From the NCBI RefSeq assembly GCF_001007935.1, contig NZ_CP011451.1, forward strand, positions 1 through 64,000: 64,000 nucleotides of DNA, given 5' to 3'. This DNA is from Nitrosomonas communis. Lineage in GTDB: Bacteria > Pseudomonadota > Gammaproteobacteria > Burkholderiales > Nitrosomonadaceae. Positions 27,396-36,908 of this stretch are shown here, in pieces. The notes under the pieces are model-generated. The model saw only the letters and a list, made by a program, of their open reading frames with translations, made no database searches and had not been told where the DNA came from. The first letter of the stretch is position 1; each line of letters starts with the position of its first letter. A program made the translations under genes and the position numbers.

Positions 27396-28685
27396 TTATT
27401 CTTTATCTTTCCGTACCGAACGTATTTGTGCTTGCGTCTCCAGCAAACTTACATAACGCGGCAATACATTGACATTATGACCATCGATCATTTCCTTGAT
27501 AAAGCGCTGTCGATGCTCCTCGACATAGAAAGAGCTGCAACCATGAGAAAGAAATTTATTTATTTTTTGATAGACGTCATCACGACACCGCAGTTCTGTT
27601 TCCGGTATAAACTCAGCGACTGCAGAACGGCCCACATGCAGGTAATCGGCTGCCAATACCGGTTTTTTTGCCTTGATCGCTTCAAACACTACCGAAGTTG
27701 CAAGATCGATAATGACATCCGCCCAGTTCATCAAGTGAACCGAATGAATGGCGTCTCCAGCGATGCGCACATTTGGCAAGTAGCGCAGGGAAGCATCTTT
27801 GGTTAAAGATTGTTTCCAGCCGCCACGAGTATGAGGTTTGATCACCAATACAATTTCTGGAAAAGTAGCAATCATTCTAATCACCTCGCTGACTTCCTCC
27901 CAGAAAATGGTGAAATCATCCTTTCTCAAGAACATCGCTATTTTGAGCTGATGGCTGGAGCCTGTCAGCGGTGCAGGAGGTAATAATTTTTTCAATCTAG
28001 CGAGCCATTCATCGCAATAGCGCGGTGAACCTAGTATTTCTAATAAATGATCAGCTATAAAGGGGGAGAAACGTTTGGCACATAATTCATTCGGCACAAC
28101 TAGCTTGTCAAATATTCGCCCAGCAGAATATAGCGTATTCGGCTGAAGATCCCATTCTCCACGTCGTATCAATTGATTAGCGTGTGGACTATCTCCGTGA
28201 GGAAGCGATACTGCCCCTAAGCCCATGGTATGGGCCATGGAGACAACTGTTTCCACCCACTCCAAAGATACCGGCGAATTTTTGGTAATCCAGTCAAATA
28301 CCACCACCCCCTTATCCAGATTTACAAAACTATATCTTAGCAGTTGATGAGCAGCGCTTCTCCAAGCGTGTCCTCGTTGTTCATCATCAAAAATTCTACA
28401 CAAGGCAACAGCAAAGGGTCCTATAAACGAGCGTCTTAAACTATGGCTCAATAACAGCGTTTGCATTCGCCATACAGCATATACAAGTGCTGGCAACAGT
28501 TCTCGTATATGAGCAACACGCACAGCCGCCAGACTGGCTAAATACTGAATGCGATAATCATCCCGAAATTTCGGATGGCCTATCAGAATGACGTCACAAG
28601 TATGACCCGATTCAATCCATTTGGAAATGACCGGGGTAATATGATCAATATCATTGTAATGGCGAAGAAAGAAAAGCGCTTTCAT
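27396..28685 (-). CDS. Putative GT-B-like surface polysaccharide protein
   Basis: A 429-residue soluble protein with a two-lobed GT-B look. MKALFFLRHYNDIDHITPVISKWIESGHTCDVILIG at the start is like UDP-sugar or CDP-glycerol transferases. A C-terminal lobe carries IVLVIKPHTRGG, DAIHSVHLMNWADVIIDLATSVVFEAIKAKKPVLAADYLH, the usual nucleotide-sugar site region. It resembles the protein at 20281 in style but not closely. Donor and acceptor are unknown. It is 155 bases upstream of the GT2 gene and on the same strand. Confidence 0.7.
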   Translation of the reverse strand: MKALFFLRHYNDIDHITPVISKWIESGHTCDVILIGHPKFRDDYRIQYLASLAAVRVAHIRELLPALVYAVWRMQTLLLSHSLRRSFIGPFAVALCRIFDDEQRGHAWRSAAHQLLRYSFVNLDKGVVVFDWITKNSPVSLEWVETVVSMAHTMGLGAVSLPHGDSPHANQLIRRGEWDLQPNTLYSAGRIFDKLVVPNELCAKRFSPFIADHLLEILGSPRYCDEWLARLKKLLPPAPLTGSSHQLKIAMFLRKDDFTIFWEEVSEVIRMIATFPEIVLVIKPHTRGGWKQSLTKDASLRYLPNVRIAGDAIHSVHLMNWADVIIDLATSVVFEAIKAKKPVLAADYLHVGRSAVAEFIPETELRCRDDVYQKINKFLSHGCSSFYVEEHRQRFIKEMIDGHNVNVLPRYVSLLETQAQIRSVRKDKE

Positions 28686-29014
28686 TCAATATTTACTAAA
28701 ATATTCATTCAAAATGGTGAAATTAGATTAACCCTGGCAAAGCTGAGCGAAACCTTAATTTTTGTATCCTGCCCAACTAAGGAACTAGGGTTTAATGAAT
28801 TATGGTAGCAAATGGCTTCTTCAATAAACCCAACGCTAACATGTTACTACATGGCACTGGAATTGAAGTCAAAACTAATTTATCTGGACAAAAAGGTGGC
28901 AATGTGATGATATTACCTGGCTTGCAGCTTGTTTATACTTATATATAAATCAATGATTTGTTATGGCAAGTAAGGAACATATTTTCCCTAGTCGAAGAAA
29001 CTGAAATTGTGAGG
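28686..29014. other. Intergenic region
   Basis: It separates the minus-strand GT-B-like gene from a pair of short plus-strand frames. I see no promoter I can assign and no RNA gene. Confidence 0.4.
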
Positions 29015-29275
29015 ATGCCGACAATTAGGCCGGGAACCGATTTATCAATGCCTGAGGTACGGAGCAAAGTCATCGAAATATTGGAAGCGAGAGGAGTTAT
29101 CTACTTGCCCCGAAGTGGATTCGAGTTATCTGAGCGAGAGCAAGAATTGATCTCGAACACATCGAATATATTGATACGAGTGCTCGATGTCGAGGACGGC
29201 CGGCCAACAATCATTTTCGATCCAGCGCATGATCGCATCAAGAAATATCATTACGTACACGTAAAAGGAAAATGA
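29015..29275 (+). CDS. Hypothetical protein, first of a coupled short pair
   Basis: From the ATG at 29015 it encodes about 86 residues (MPTIRPGTDLSMPEVRSKVI...); a TTG at 28958 would extend it. The sequence looks protein-like (EILEARGVIYLPRSGFELSEREQEL) but I do not recognise it. Its stop overlaps the next start as ATGA. It may be a fragment of a larger gene, as both neighbours also lack recognisable ends. Confidence 0.4.
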   Translation: MPTIRPGTDLSMPEVRSKVIEILEARGVIYLPRSGFELSEREQELISNTSNILIRVLDVEDGRPTIIFDPAHDRIKKYHYVHVKGK

Positions 29276-29484
29276 TGCGAGCCCAAGTCAAAGATACAGC
29301 GCATCCTGACCTTGAGGTAATCATGTCACATGGAATCTCCAACTGGATCAAGCTGGATCGCTCTTATCGATTTGGTACTGCATGGCGCGAAAGGAGACAG
29401 CACAATCTCGACCAAACATTCTATCTGCCGGCAAATGCGATAAATGATCCATCATGCTCTCCATTATACATCTTAGAAAGATAA
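29272..29484 (+). CDS. Hypothetical protein, second of a coupled short pair
   Basis: A 70-residue frame starting inside the stop of the previous one (ATGA overlap). It contains ISNWIKLDRSYRFGTAWRERR and no family I know. The two frames together could be one gene split by a frameshift at 29272, but there is no homology to decide. Confidence 0.35.
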   Translation: MMRAQVKDTAHPDLEVIMSHGISNWIKLDRSYRFGTAWRERRQHNLDQTFYLPANAINDPSCSPLYILER

Positions 29485-29662
29485 ACCGACGAAGCTTTGG
29501 TTTAAGGATAAGCAGACCCCGTTGGGTATACCAATCATTTTGATGAACGGCAATTAAAAATACCTTATCACAAGGGGGGGCGATACCGAATTCCGAGATT
29601 GAATTTAACAGGATAGACTACAAAAACTAAAAATTTAATTTGATGCGTTTACGTTTATTAAA

Positions 29663-30542
29663 CTATGGAATCAAGTAGACATCATATACTCCGCCAGCAT
29701 ATCGACAGTATAATTTGAACCACTTCTCGCAAGTATCTCTGAAACTTCTTCGATACTTATCCCTCTTTTTATTAAAAGTTTTTTTGAGAAAAGGAAAGTT
29801 AAATTCCGTAAGGAGAGGCTTCCATAAGCAGGTAGTCGCATCTATCCAATTCTTTGGTCTGTCATGATAGTGGATTTGATTTAAGATACTCTCCAAGCTA
29901 TAAAGAGCTGATAGTCTCAAACGGCGTCCAAATGATTGAGAAAAGCCAACTTCATATTTTTTTATTATCGCCATCTTAAATTCTAACACTTCAACTTCGC
30001 TAAAAAACCGGGTGAATTCCTGTGAATTTATTACAGTCTTTTTGCAATAGAGGAAGTACGATTGTAGATGGGGATGAAAATGTAAAGAATCTGTCATTCC
30101 TATAATATCAGCACTATTATTTTCCAATCTCGCGATTATATTTTTAATACTGAAATGGCCCTAGAACGCTATCATTTGCTAGAAGTAGTGCACGATGTAA
30201 ATGATATTGAGGATACTCCTGCAACCCTACTTTCCAACCATAAAAATCATAACCCCTGTTCTCGCGTATAATTATTCTTATATAAAGTTTCGAGAATTCC
30301 TTTAGTTCTGTATCCAAGATCATCTCGCTTGAGCTGATGAAAATGATATCAAATCCTGCTAGCTTAAGCTCGCTAAGATAATAATATACATTCTTCCGAA
30401 TGACGCTCTTTTCGTCAAAACTGCAGAATAAACATATTGGTCTAGCATAAGTTGGCGATAAATGCCCTGGTTTTGAGTATCGCACTTTTGGTTTTTCTTC
30501 TCTTCTGCTGTTTATGAATACGCTAGCCGAAATCTCATGCAA
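29663..30542 (-). pseudogene. Rhamnan synthesis F (RgpF-like) protein, frameshifted and probably short
   Basis: The upstream piece (30542-30144) carries IFISSSEMIL and RENRGYDFYGWKVGL...LLANDSVLGPF, the downstream piece (to 29663) SADIIGMTDSLHFHPHLQSYFLYCKKTVINSQEFTRFF, together the RgpF-type glycan synthesis domain (PF05045). The join SIKNIIARLENN is readable in the second frame. Removing one T from CCATTTCAG restores it. About 290 residues would result, shorter than usual RgpF domains, so an end may also be lost. It belongs with the surface-glycan genes. Confidence 0.75.
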
Positions 30543-30649
30543 AAACTTTAAGTCTTCAGCTATTTTTAGTTTTCTAAAATACTGATATTTTAATAAATTT
30601 TGCTAAAGTCGCATAAACCTCAAAATTTTAGCAGGGCAAACAATTTTGC

Positions 30650-30665
30650 GCCAACACATGTTGGC
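30650..30665. promoter_or_regulatory. Palindrome after the epimerase gene
   Basis: GCCAACA-CA-TGTTGGC has perfect 7-bp arms. It lies 7 bases past the stop of the epimerase fusion and 108 bases before the RgpF-like start. It could be an operator or a weak terminator. Confidence 0.35.
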
Positions 30666-30672
30666 ACGTCAC

Positions 30673-33159
30673 TCAAACAATGAATCGATCCCAAGTACCG
30701 TAGCGGTTGTGTACGGAACCACGTGGCAAACTGAATATGATTAAAAGTAATCCGCAAAATATGCTGGAAATGAGTGACTCAATACTTGTGTCATAAAAGA
30801 AGGGAGTAACTAACAAAGCCAAACCAAGTGGTATGAGAAAAAATCGACTAGCACGACCCGATTCAGCCAGAGCAGTAATAGCGACGGTCAACACAAGCGA
30901 GCCAATTAAATGATCTGCATTAGCCATACTTGTTCCAGCATCCAGCGTAATACGTGTAAACATCAGCCAGATTCCAATGGGTAAGCACATTACTAAATTC
31001 CAGGGCAAAGTCACGCCGCCCCCTAATATTTCCTTGAAAATTTTTGAGGGTCTTTGTGCAAAATTATCTTCAATTACCTCCCGTCTTCCTTCATCCGTAT
31101 CTCCCTGGAAAAAAACGTGTATCAGGGAACGCCCCTGTTTTTTTCTACGGGATAGAAATTGTCCCGTCGCGACCAATTCGTCAATAGAATAGGGAATTTG
31201 TATCAGCATTGCCACTGCAGCAATCAAGCATAACGTGCACCAGGTTCCAATCAAGATCGGTTGAATGATAATAAAGAAAATGGAAACAATGCCCAATGGC
31301 ACGATCATAATCCCGAATAGTATCACCAGCCATGGCATAGTTCGCCAACGCCTTGCTGAGCCTATGATGCCGGTCAGAATTTCTAATGCATACGTCATTG
31401 CTCCCAAGCCAGCATCGGGTACGGGCCAAGCTTGCGAAATAGATGAGGTGATTATTTCTTCGGTTCCATTGCGCGGATCTTGCGGTGAACCTGCAAAAAA
31501 TGGCTCCCATACACTATCGATATGGCCAAGCTGATAAGCACACAAGTAGCGGGAGATAAAGAAACCAATAAACGCCAGTATGATAATGGGCAAACGCTGA
31601 AACCAGCTAGAAGGAGAGTACGACCAACCTGGCGGTATTGTCGGTCCGGTTTGAGCAGCAACAGCTGCAACACCGGGTACTGGTCGAGTTAAAATTGCAA
31701 AACCCATAACCAGCATCCCGACAATTGTGTCGTTGAGATAGGCAGCTGCGGTTGGTGCCCAGAAGATCAGTGGTGCACCCAATAGCCAGAGGCCTACTGC
31801 GCCACAAAGCCAGCGAGCTAGACCAAAACGCCACGACAAGGACATGAACGATAAAATAAGCAGCACCACACCAGAAATAACATCGCTCCAAACCATAGCT
31901 TGCGATTCGTATGCCAGGATGAAAGGAGCTGTCATGAGCCAGAAAGCCAGCCCTAGATTGAGGAAATGCGCCCAAAGATTTTCGTTATGTTGCCGAAAGT
32001 ATTCTGTTTCATGTTTGTGTCTGATCTGGTCCGCGTTGAGATCTTTCTCTTGTGCCGTTCGTACCCAGTCTGGTAATAAAACACCGTTTCTTTTGTACCA
32101 GGCAGCAGGATCTTTCTTCAGGCTAGCAATGAGATTTTTTAATCCCTCATAAATCCTATGCTTCGGTTTCCAATGCAGTAATTTTTGTGCCCGACTGATA
32201 TCGATATCGTAATGATCAGAAGCCAGGTCGATCATAAATGGTTTGATAAAAGGTTTTTTGCCCTGATCAATGGTATCAGGAACGATCGGCTCAGCCTGTT
32301 CCTCCAGCCATGCACCGGACTTGGCAATAAATTCCGGAATATCTACCGTTTGCCATTCCTTCTTGCCAAAAATCAGATAACCAATCCGATTTTGCAATTC
32401 CTGATAACTCATCACCTCATCCTCGCCAGCCAGCATGATGTTGGTGTGCGGTAATTTCTTGCGGCGGTCTACTACACGTTTGAATAGATCTACCATGTCT
32501 TCTTTATGGAGAAGAGCCTGGCCGGCCATCAGATCGCCCGAGTAAAGATGGCTTCTAAAGTCGCGTTCATAAATTCTGGCTATTTGGTGAGACAATGTCG
32601 GTACCGCCCTATCGTTATCATATACACCAGCTAACCGTAAAATGGTGTAAGGAATCTTGTTATGTTGCTGCTTGATGACTTTTTCTGCTTCGACCTTGGA
32701 TTGTGGATAAGCCCACCGAGGCTTAAGCGGCATACCTTCATTGATTTTTTGGCCTGGTACAGTTGGTTCGTGAACCAACATTGTGCTAGAAAAAATAAAT
32801 CGGTCAACTTCAAAGTCTTGCAATATGTTAAGTAAACGCTGGGTACCTTCAATGGTGACACTCTGATAAAGTGGATTAGGCTGCCCGGTAAAATCAAAAT
32901 AGGCGATCAAATGGATAGCGGCAGCAATTTTTTGTCCATACTGGGAACGTATTTCATTAAATGCTGATTTGACGGAATTTTCAGAGGTTAGATTACAATC
33001 AATACTGATATCTGCTTTATCACACGGATTGATATCAAGCCCAACTACGAAGTAATCTTTTCTCAAGGCGTCACAGAGTGAACCTCCAATATTCCCGGAA
33101 GCCCCAGTTATAATGACAAGTGGTTTTTTTAGATTGGTCATATTTTTCTGATGATCCAT
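30673..33159 (-). CDS. NAD-dependent epimerase fused to SPW-like and VKOR-like membrane domains
   Basis: The N-terminal ~370 residues form an extended SDR epimerase/dehydratase: VIITGASGNIGGSL (Rossmann), FIFSSTMLVHEP, and Y-x3-K as YPQSK. A charged linker is followed by about 450 residues of membrane protein. First come SPW-like helices (WSDVISGVVLLILSFMSLSWR). Then comes a region with GTWCTLCLIAAVAMLIQIPYSIDELVATGQFL, whose C-x-x-C resembles VKOR disulphide-redox proteins. A final 4-helix segment closes it. I favour the start at 33159 or 33141; the long frame from a GTG at 33234 lacks a ribosome site. Function is unknown. Confidence 0.78.
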   Translation of the reverse strand: MDHQKNMTNLKKPLVIITGASGNIGGSLCDALRKDYFVVGLDINPCDKADISIDCNLTSENSVKSAFNEIRSQYGQKIAAAIHLIAYFDFTGQPNPLYQSVTIEGTQRLLNILQDFEVDRFIFSSTMLVHEPTVPGQKINEGMPLKPRWAYPQSKVEAEKVIKQQHNKIPYTILRLAGVYDNDRAVPTLSHQIARIYERDFRSHLYSGDLMAGQALLHKEDMVDLFKRVVDRRKKLPHTNIMLAGEDEVMSYQELQNRIGYLIFGKKEWQTVDIPEFIAKSGAWLEEQAEPIVPDTIDQGKKPFIKPFMIDLASDHYDIDISRAQKLLHWKPKHRIYEGLKNLIASLKKDPAAWYKRNGVLLPDWVRTAQEKDLNADQIRHKHETEYFRQHNENLWAHFLNLGLAFWLMTAPFILAYESQAMVWSDVISGVVLLILSFMSLSWRFGLARWLCGAVGLWLLGAPLIFWAPTAAAYLNDTIVGMLVMGFAILTRPVPGVAAVAAQTGPTIPPGWSYSPSSWFQRLPIIILAFIGFFISRYLCAYQLGHIDSVWEPFFAGSPQDPRNGTEEIITSSISQAWPVPDAGLGAMTYALEILTGIIGSARRWRTMPWLVILFGIMIVPLGIVSIFFIIIQPILIGTWCTLCLIAAVAMLIQIPYSIDELVATGQFLSRRKKQGRSLIHVFFQGDTDEGRREVIEDNFAQRPSKIFKEILGGGVTLPWNLVMCLPIGIWLMFTRITLDAGTSMANADHLIGSLVLTVAITALAESGRASRFFLIPLGLALLVTPFFYDTSIESLISSIFCGLLLIIFSLPRGSVHNRYGTWDRFIV

Positions 33160-33363
33160 CTTAAATGAACGTGCTCCAGAATTATTTTGTACACTATCAG
33201 CAAACAGAGCATCTTTATGGCAAAAAGAAAGCACTAAAACATATAAAGCTGTTTCTCAGCTTTATAGATCTTTTCTGCATTGCTTTATGACGACATAAGA
33301 CTTTGGGTATAGATAAATTATTAGAATATAGACTCTTGAATCAGTTTCACCTTTTTACGAATA

Positions 33364-33467
33364 ATTTCATTTCCCAATCAAAACTGACTTTAGTCGGTTT
33401 CAACTTGGCTTATGATTTATTCTCTCTGCGGCTCGCCTTTGCGTCAGTTCTGATTTGGAAATAGAAG
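33364..33467. repeat. MITE-like element, copy D
   Basis: A diverged full-length copy (TTTCATTTCCCAATCAAAAC to TTCTGATTTGGAAATAGAAG). Its right end encodes the last residues and stop codon of the APH-AAA gene at 33444. Confidence 0.75.
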
Positions 33468-35045
33468 TAGTGAATTATGTAATGTGACAGCAGCCTTCAG
33501 CTTTGCCGCCACAGATTCAACAGTTGTGGTCTCTATTACCATATGTGCTTCAGCATGAGTCAGCGCTTCCTGAGTTTTCAATTGAAGCTCCAGAACAGAA
33601 ATATCTGCCTCGGAAGCATCCTTACCTGTTACGTTACGGGTTTGAATACGCTGCCTGAGCAATGTTTCCGGCACCGGAAAATCCAGGATATAAAATCCTA
33701 CTCCGCAACGCATCGCAATTTGCTGAAATAACTCACGTTGCCAACGCGCAATGAAGGTAGCATCTATTAATACATGCCAGCCCGCCTCAAGCAGTATTTC
33801 GGCAAGCTCTGCCAAAAAATCATAAGTGCGCCGGGAGAATTCCCGGCTATAAATACCGCTTTCAACAGATGAACCGCTTTTAGCCAGCGCCTCCAGTCCA
33901 GCCAAACGTTTACGTTCGATATCGGAACGCAGGCTGATCATTTCAAACCTCATAATGAGACTCTGGCTAAACACGGTCTTCCCCGAACCGGATAAGCCAT
34001 GTGTAATCATCAGAACAGGTTTTACCACCCGGGTAAGCCTTTCAGCTAATTGGAGATGATCCAATCCCTGCTGTCTTTCGTATTCCGCCATTTCCACAGA
34101 CAATCCTGACTGAGCTGCACGGATAAAGGCTACTTTAGCGCGCACCATCGTACGATAAACCGCGTAGTAGCGCAAAAGCTTCATGCCGGCATAATCGCCT
34201 GTACGTTCCAGATAGCGATTGAGAAAACGGGAAGCCAGATCATGATGATTCCGAAACAGTAAATCCATATAGCAAAAGGCGACTTCTGACATCACATCAA
34301 TCCAGCGCAAAGCTGGATTAAACTCGATGCAATCAAAAATTAATAACTTGCCTGCTTCCCAGGCCATATTGCCAAGATGCAGATCACCATGGCATTCTCG
34401 CACATAGCCTTGTACACGCCGCAGCTCAAAATCAGACAAGAGTTTGTTATGCTCAGCAACACTCCATTGATGAATCGCCTCTAGCCATTGAAGCCCTTCT
34501 GGCTTCTCTCCAGCTTGTTTACTAATGTGTTCGAAGTTATGGGCAACCGAATCCCAAATCATTTCTGCCGTACCCCATGGCGAATCCATCAGGGCAGATG
34601 GGATATGTAAATGAAAATCTGCCACGGTACTGGCAATGGTATCGACATGCTGCACCGATAATTGCGCCAGATGGTCGAGTCGATCCAGAGTTGTATCCGG
34701 ATCAAACTGATCCATTTTAATAGCATAATCCAGCACAGGACCTGGGCCATTGAGGCAAGGTGCTGCTATTTCCCCATTAAAAGTAATGACTTCAAGATAA
34801 ATATCCGGCGCCAACCGGCGATTGAGTCGCAACTCTTCTTCACAATAGAAGCGACGCTTGTCCAGCGTGCTGAAGTCAAGAAAGCCGAGATTCAGTGGTT
34901 TCTTTAGCTTGTAAACAAAATCGCCGGTTAGTAATACATGGGAAATATGCGTCTCCACATGCTGAATGCGCCCGACGGGGTGAGGATAACACCCCGGATC
35001 AAGCAGCGCTTCAATCAACTGCTTTTGTGCAGCTTCTTCTTTCAT
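33444..35045 (-). CDS. APH-family phosphotransferase fused to AAA kinase domain
   Basis: The 533-residue protein is bipartite. Residues ~1-320 resemble aminoglycoside/choline kinases: YKLKKPLNLGFLDFSTLDKR, the Brenner motif CHGDLHLGNMAW and metal-binding IFDCIEFNP. Residues ~335-500 are an AAA_33 P-loop kinase (Walker A HGLSGSGKTVFS; DATF). The same architecture occurs in mycobacterial Rv2004c, a DosR-regulated protein; the substrate is not established. The last ~10 codons and the stop (SLLLFPNQN) come from MITE copy D. It follows the DksA-like gene by 24 bases, so one operon is likely. Confidence 0.88.
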   Translation of the reverse strand: MKEEAAQKQLIEALLDPGCYPHPVGRIQHVETHISHVLLTGDFVYKLKKPLNLGFLDFSTLDKRRFYCEEELRLNRRLAPDIYLEVITFNGEIAAPCLNGPGPVLDYAIKMDQFDPDTTLDRLDHLAQLSVQHVDTIASTVADFHLHIPSALMDSPWGTAEMIWDSVAHNFEHISKQAGEKPEGLQWLEAIHQWSVAEHNKLLSDFELRRVQGYVRECHGDLHLGNMAWEAGKLLIFDCIEFNPALRWIDVMSEVAFCYMDLLFRNHHDLASRFLNRYLERTGDYAGMKLLRYYAVYRTMVRAKVAFIRAAQSGLSVEMAEYERQQGLDHLQLAERLTRVVKPVLMITHGLSGSGKTVFSQSLIMRFEMISLRSDIERKRLAGLEALAKSGSSVESGIYSREFSRRTYDFLAELAEILLEAGWHVLIDATFIARWQRELFQQIAMRCGVGFYILDFPVPETLLRQRIQTRNVTGKDASEADISVLELQLKTQEALTHAEAHMVIETTTVESVAAKLKAAVTLHNSLLLFPNQN

Positions 35046-35069
35046 GGTCTGTTGCTATTTATATCTTCT

Positions 35070-35468
35070 TTAGAGGCTTGGATGCCCTTCATGCGCATAC
35101 ATTTGTTCGTGCCTCTCCTGGCAGCTCACACACCGCATGGCTATCGGATAAGCCAGCAAACGTTGTAAGCCGATTTCCTTACCACAATCAATACATTGAT
35201 TTGCACTGCCTTCTTTGATCTGCACCAGTTTTCTTTCGATCTCGCGTAATTCGTTGATCTGTCGATCTACACGCACAATGTTCAGATCAGCCAGTAGATC
35301 AGCGAGCGAGAAGTCACAGTTATCACCAGGATCATTCCCCATCATAGCAGCAAAGGATTGGTTTTCGCGCTCGTCCAATTCATCACGAACTTCTTCGAGT
35401 AAATCCTGCTGGCGTTCACGTAATTTATTTTCAATCGATTCGATTTCTTTTCTGGTCAATTGTGTCAT
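35070..35468 (-). CDS. DksA/TraR C4-type zinc finger protein
   Basis: A 132-residue protein with an N-terminal coiled coil (RKEIESIENKLRERQQDLLEEVRDEL) and a C4 zinc finger (CIDCG...CVSCQ, about residues 92-115). It resembles DksA/TraR factors that enter the RNA-polymerase secondary channel and adjust promoters, often with ppGpp. The fingertip residues D-x-x-D-A of canonical DksA are not obvious, so its activity may differ. The ATG at 35468 follows GGAAGGTG. It is followed by the APH-AAA gene; the TACGTA site e lies 394 bp upstream. Confidence 0.88.
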   Translation of the reverse strand: MTQLTRKEIESIENKLRERQQDLLEEVRDELDERENQSFAAMMGNDPGDNCDFSLADLLADLNIVRVDRQINELREIERKLVQIKEGSANQCIDCGKEIGLQRLLAYPIAMRCVSCQERHEQMYAHEGHPSL

Positions 35469-36197
35469 GGTTCACCTTCCTGCTTCCTTGGCTAAAAAAT
35501 AATAATCTACTGGTAACAAAGCGTGCCTACAGAAAAATCACTTATTGTTCTTTTGGAGTCAAGCTTTAGTTTAGCGTTCTTATTCTTTTCCATTTGCTTC
35601 CCTACCTGGTTCCAGCTCTGATCCATGTATATGTGATCTCTTGCACGCTGCTTACTCAAGTCAAAGCAGCATGAGTTCCTGCACCTTATCTTTTCATATA
35701 TCGTCATGGTCGGCTATAAGCTCTTTGTTGACTCAGATATTGAAATAGGACGCATAAAATCCAGTATGATGCAAGCAGTTAAATAGTAGCCCTAAAAAAC
35801 GCCCTTAAGTAGGCTGTCATAAAATATTTGACTAGATCAAGCATTTTGCTGGACTCATCCATACGTGTTCACACGTATTTAATCATTCTCCATTTCCCTG
35901 TAGATTACGGTGACCAGGCCGAAGAAGGAATATTCAGTGAACTTATTCAGTCCTTTATTTAATTTGGATGAGTGAATTTTTAGAGGTAATCAATAACCAT
36001 TAAGAATGTTGGTTAAGATTTGAATGGTTTCCCAACCTCTCATTTCTAACTTGTATTCCAAATATGTCATTAATAAGGGCTAAGATATACATGGGGACGT
36101 CTTTCCCTAAGCTGGTTTGTAATTCAAATATGGCATCTGTTGTTGTGCTTATGTTTTTATAGTTTGTGTAATACTTTAAATTAACAAGGAAAACATC
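35469..36197. other. Intergenic region with TACGTA site e
   Basis: Probable promoter region of the dksA-aph pair (minus) and of the small gene at 36198 (plus). A 66-codon minus frame at 35507-35707 lacks support. GATGCAAGCAGTTAA occurs here near 35768 and again near 36832. Confidence 0.5.
35862..35877. promoter_or_regulatory. TACGTA-type dyad site e
   Basis: TACGTGTTCACACGTA, flanked on the reverse strand by GAATGATTAAA as in site a. It lies 394 bp upstream of the dksA-aph operon and 321 bp upstream of the small gene at 36198. Confidence 0.6.
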
Positions 36198-36437
36198 ATG
36201 ATCACCATCGACAATAACAAGTGTTTTAAATCCAACTTAGTAGCTGAGTTAATTAACCTCAAACAAGAAAACCCTCAGCCCGATGTTACGACATACGCGT
36301 TTTCATCGGATGACCAATTATTATCAATTGTAGTCATTAGTACCGATCAAAAAGAAAATCAACGTGACACCACAATTATTCCCCTTCACTTCTATAACGT
36401 GAAACGTTCTTTGAACGATCAATGGGACGAACAATAA
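36198..36437 (+). CDS. Hypothetical small protein, 79 aa
   Basis: A well-formed small gene: AAGGA lies 8 bases before the ATG. The protein is soluble and mildly acidic (MITIDNNKCFKSNLVAELINLKQENPQPD...), with one Cys, no signal peptide and no family I recognise. It stands alone between the dksA-aph pair and nitrosocyanin. Confidence 0.6.
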   Translation: MITIDNNKCFKSNLVAELINLKQENPQPDVTTYAFSSDDQLLSIVVISTDQKENQRDTTIIPLHFYNVKRSLNDQWDEQ

Positions 36438-36908
36438 TCTGAGTAACGATACACAGGCTGTGCTCACCTTCCTGCTCACAACCGCAACAATCATTAATAA
36501 GCCACTATAAATTCAGATTCCATCAGAAGTACATTGCATGACAAGACAAATTCCTAAAGAATCATCGCAATAGTTTTTTACAATTTCGACTTTTTGCACG
36601 AATGAGCAAGATTGGCACAGCCTGAGGATTGCCCTCTTTTATTGCGTCTTCCTTTCTCAAATTCTCAATAATATTGACAACCTTGCTTATCCCATCTAAA
36701 GTAACGCAACGTTGCTAAGTACCAAAGAACGCAAGTCCTCAGAAAAGCATAAACATAATTCAATGCTAAAACTACAGGTAATCGCCTTGGATGATCTGCG
36801 CATATCCATGAGCATTTGTTCTGCTGGCTAAGATGCAAGCAGTTAAGATACTCACCATACTGGTGAGTGCAATTTCAATAAAATGTTAATCTTAATGGAG
36901 GGAAGTTA
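36438..36908. other. Upstream region of nitrosocyanin
   Basis: No gene is visible. The last 60 bases contain a perfect palindrome (36850-36868) and the ribosome binding site of ncyA. Confidence 0.45.
36850..36868. promoter_or_regulatory. Palindrome upstream of nitrosocyanin
   Basis: ACTCACCA-TAC-TGGTGAGT has perfect 8-bp arms. It ends 40 bases before the ATG. It could be an operator or a 5'UTR hairpin that protects an abundant mRNA; which cannot be told. Confidence 0.55.

Noticed and set aside
33444..35045. Antibiotic-resistance call for the APH-like gene
   Set aside because: The APH-AAA fusion architecture matches Rv2004c-type stress proteins; there is no evidence for aminoglycoside modification.
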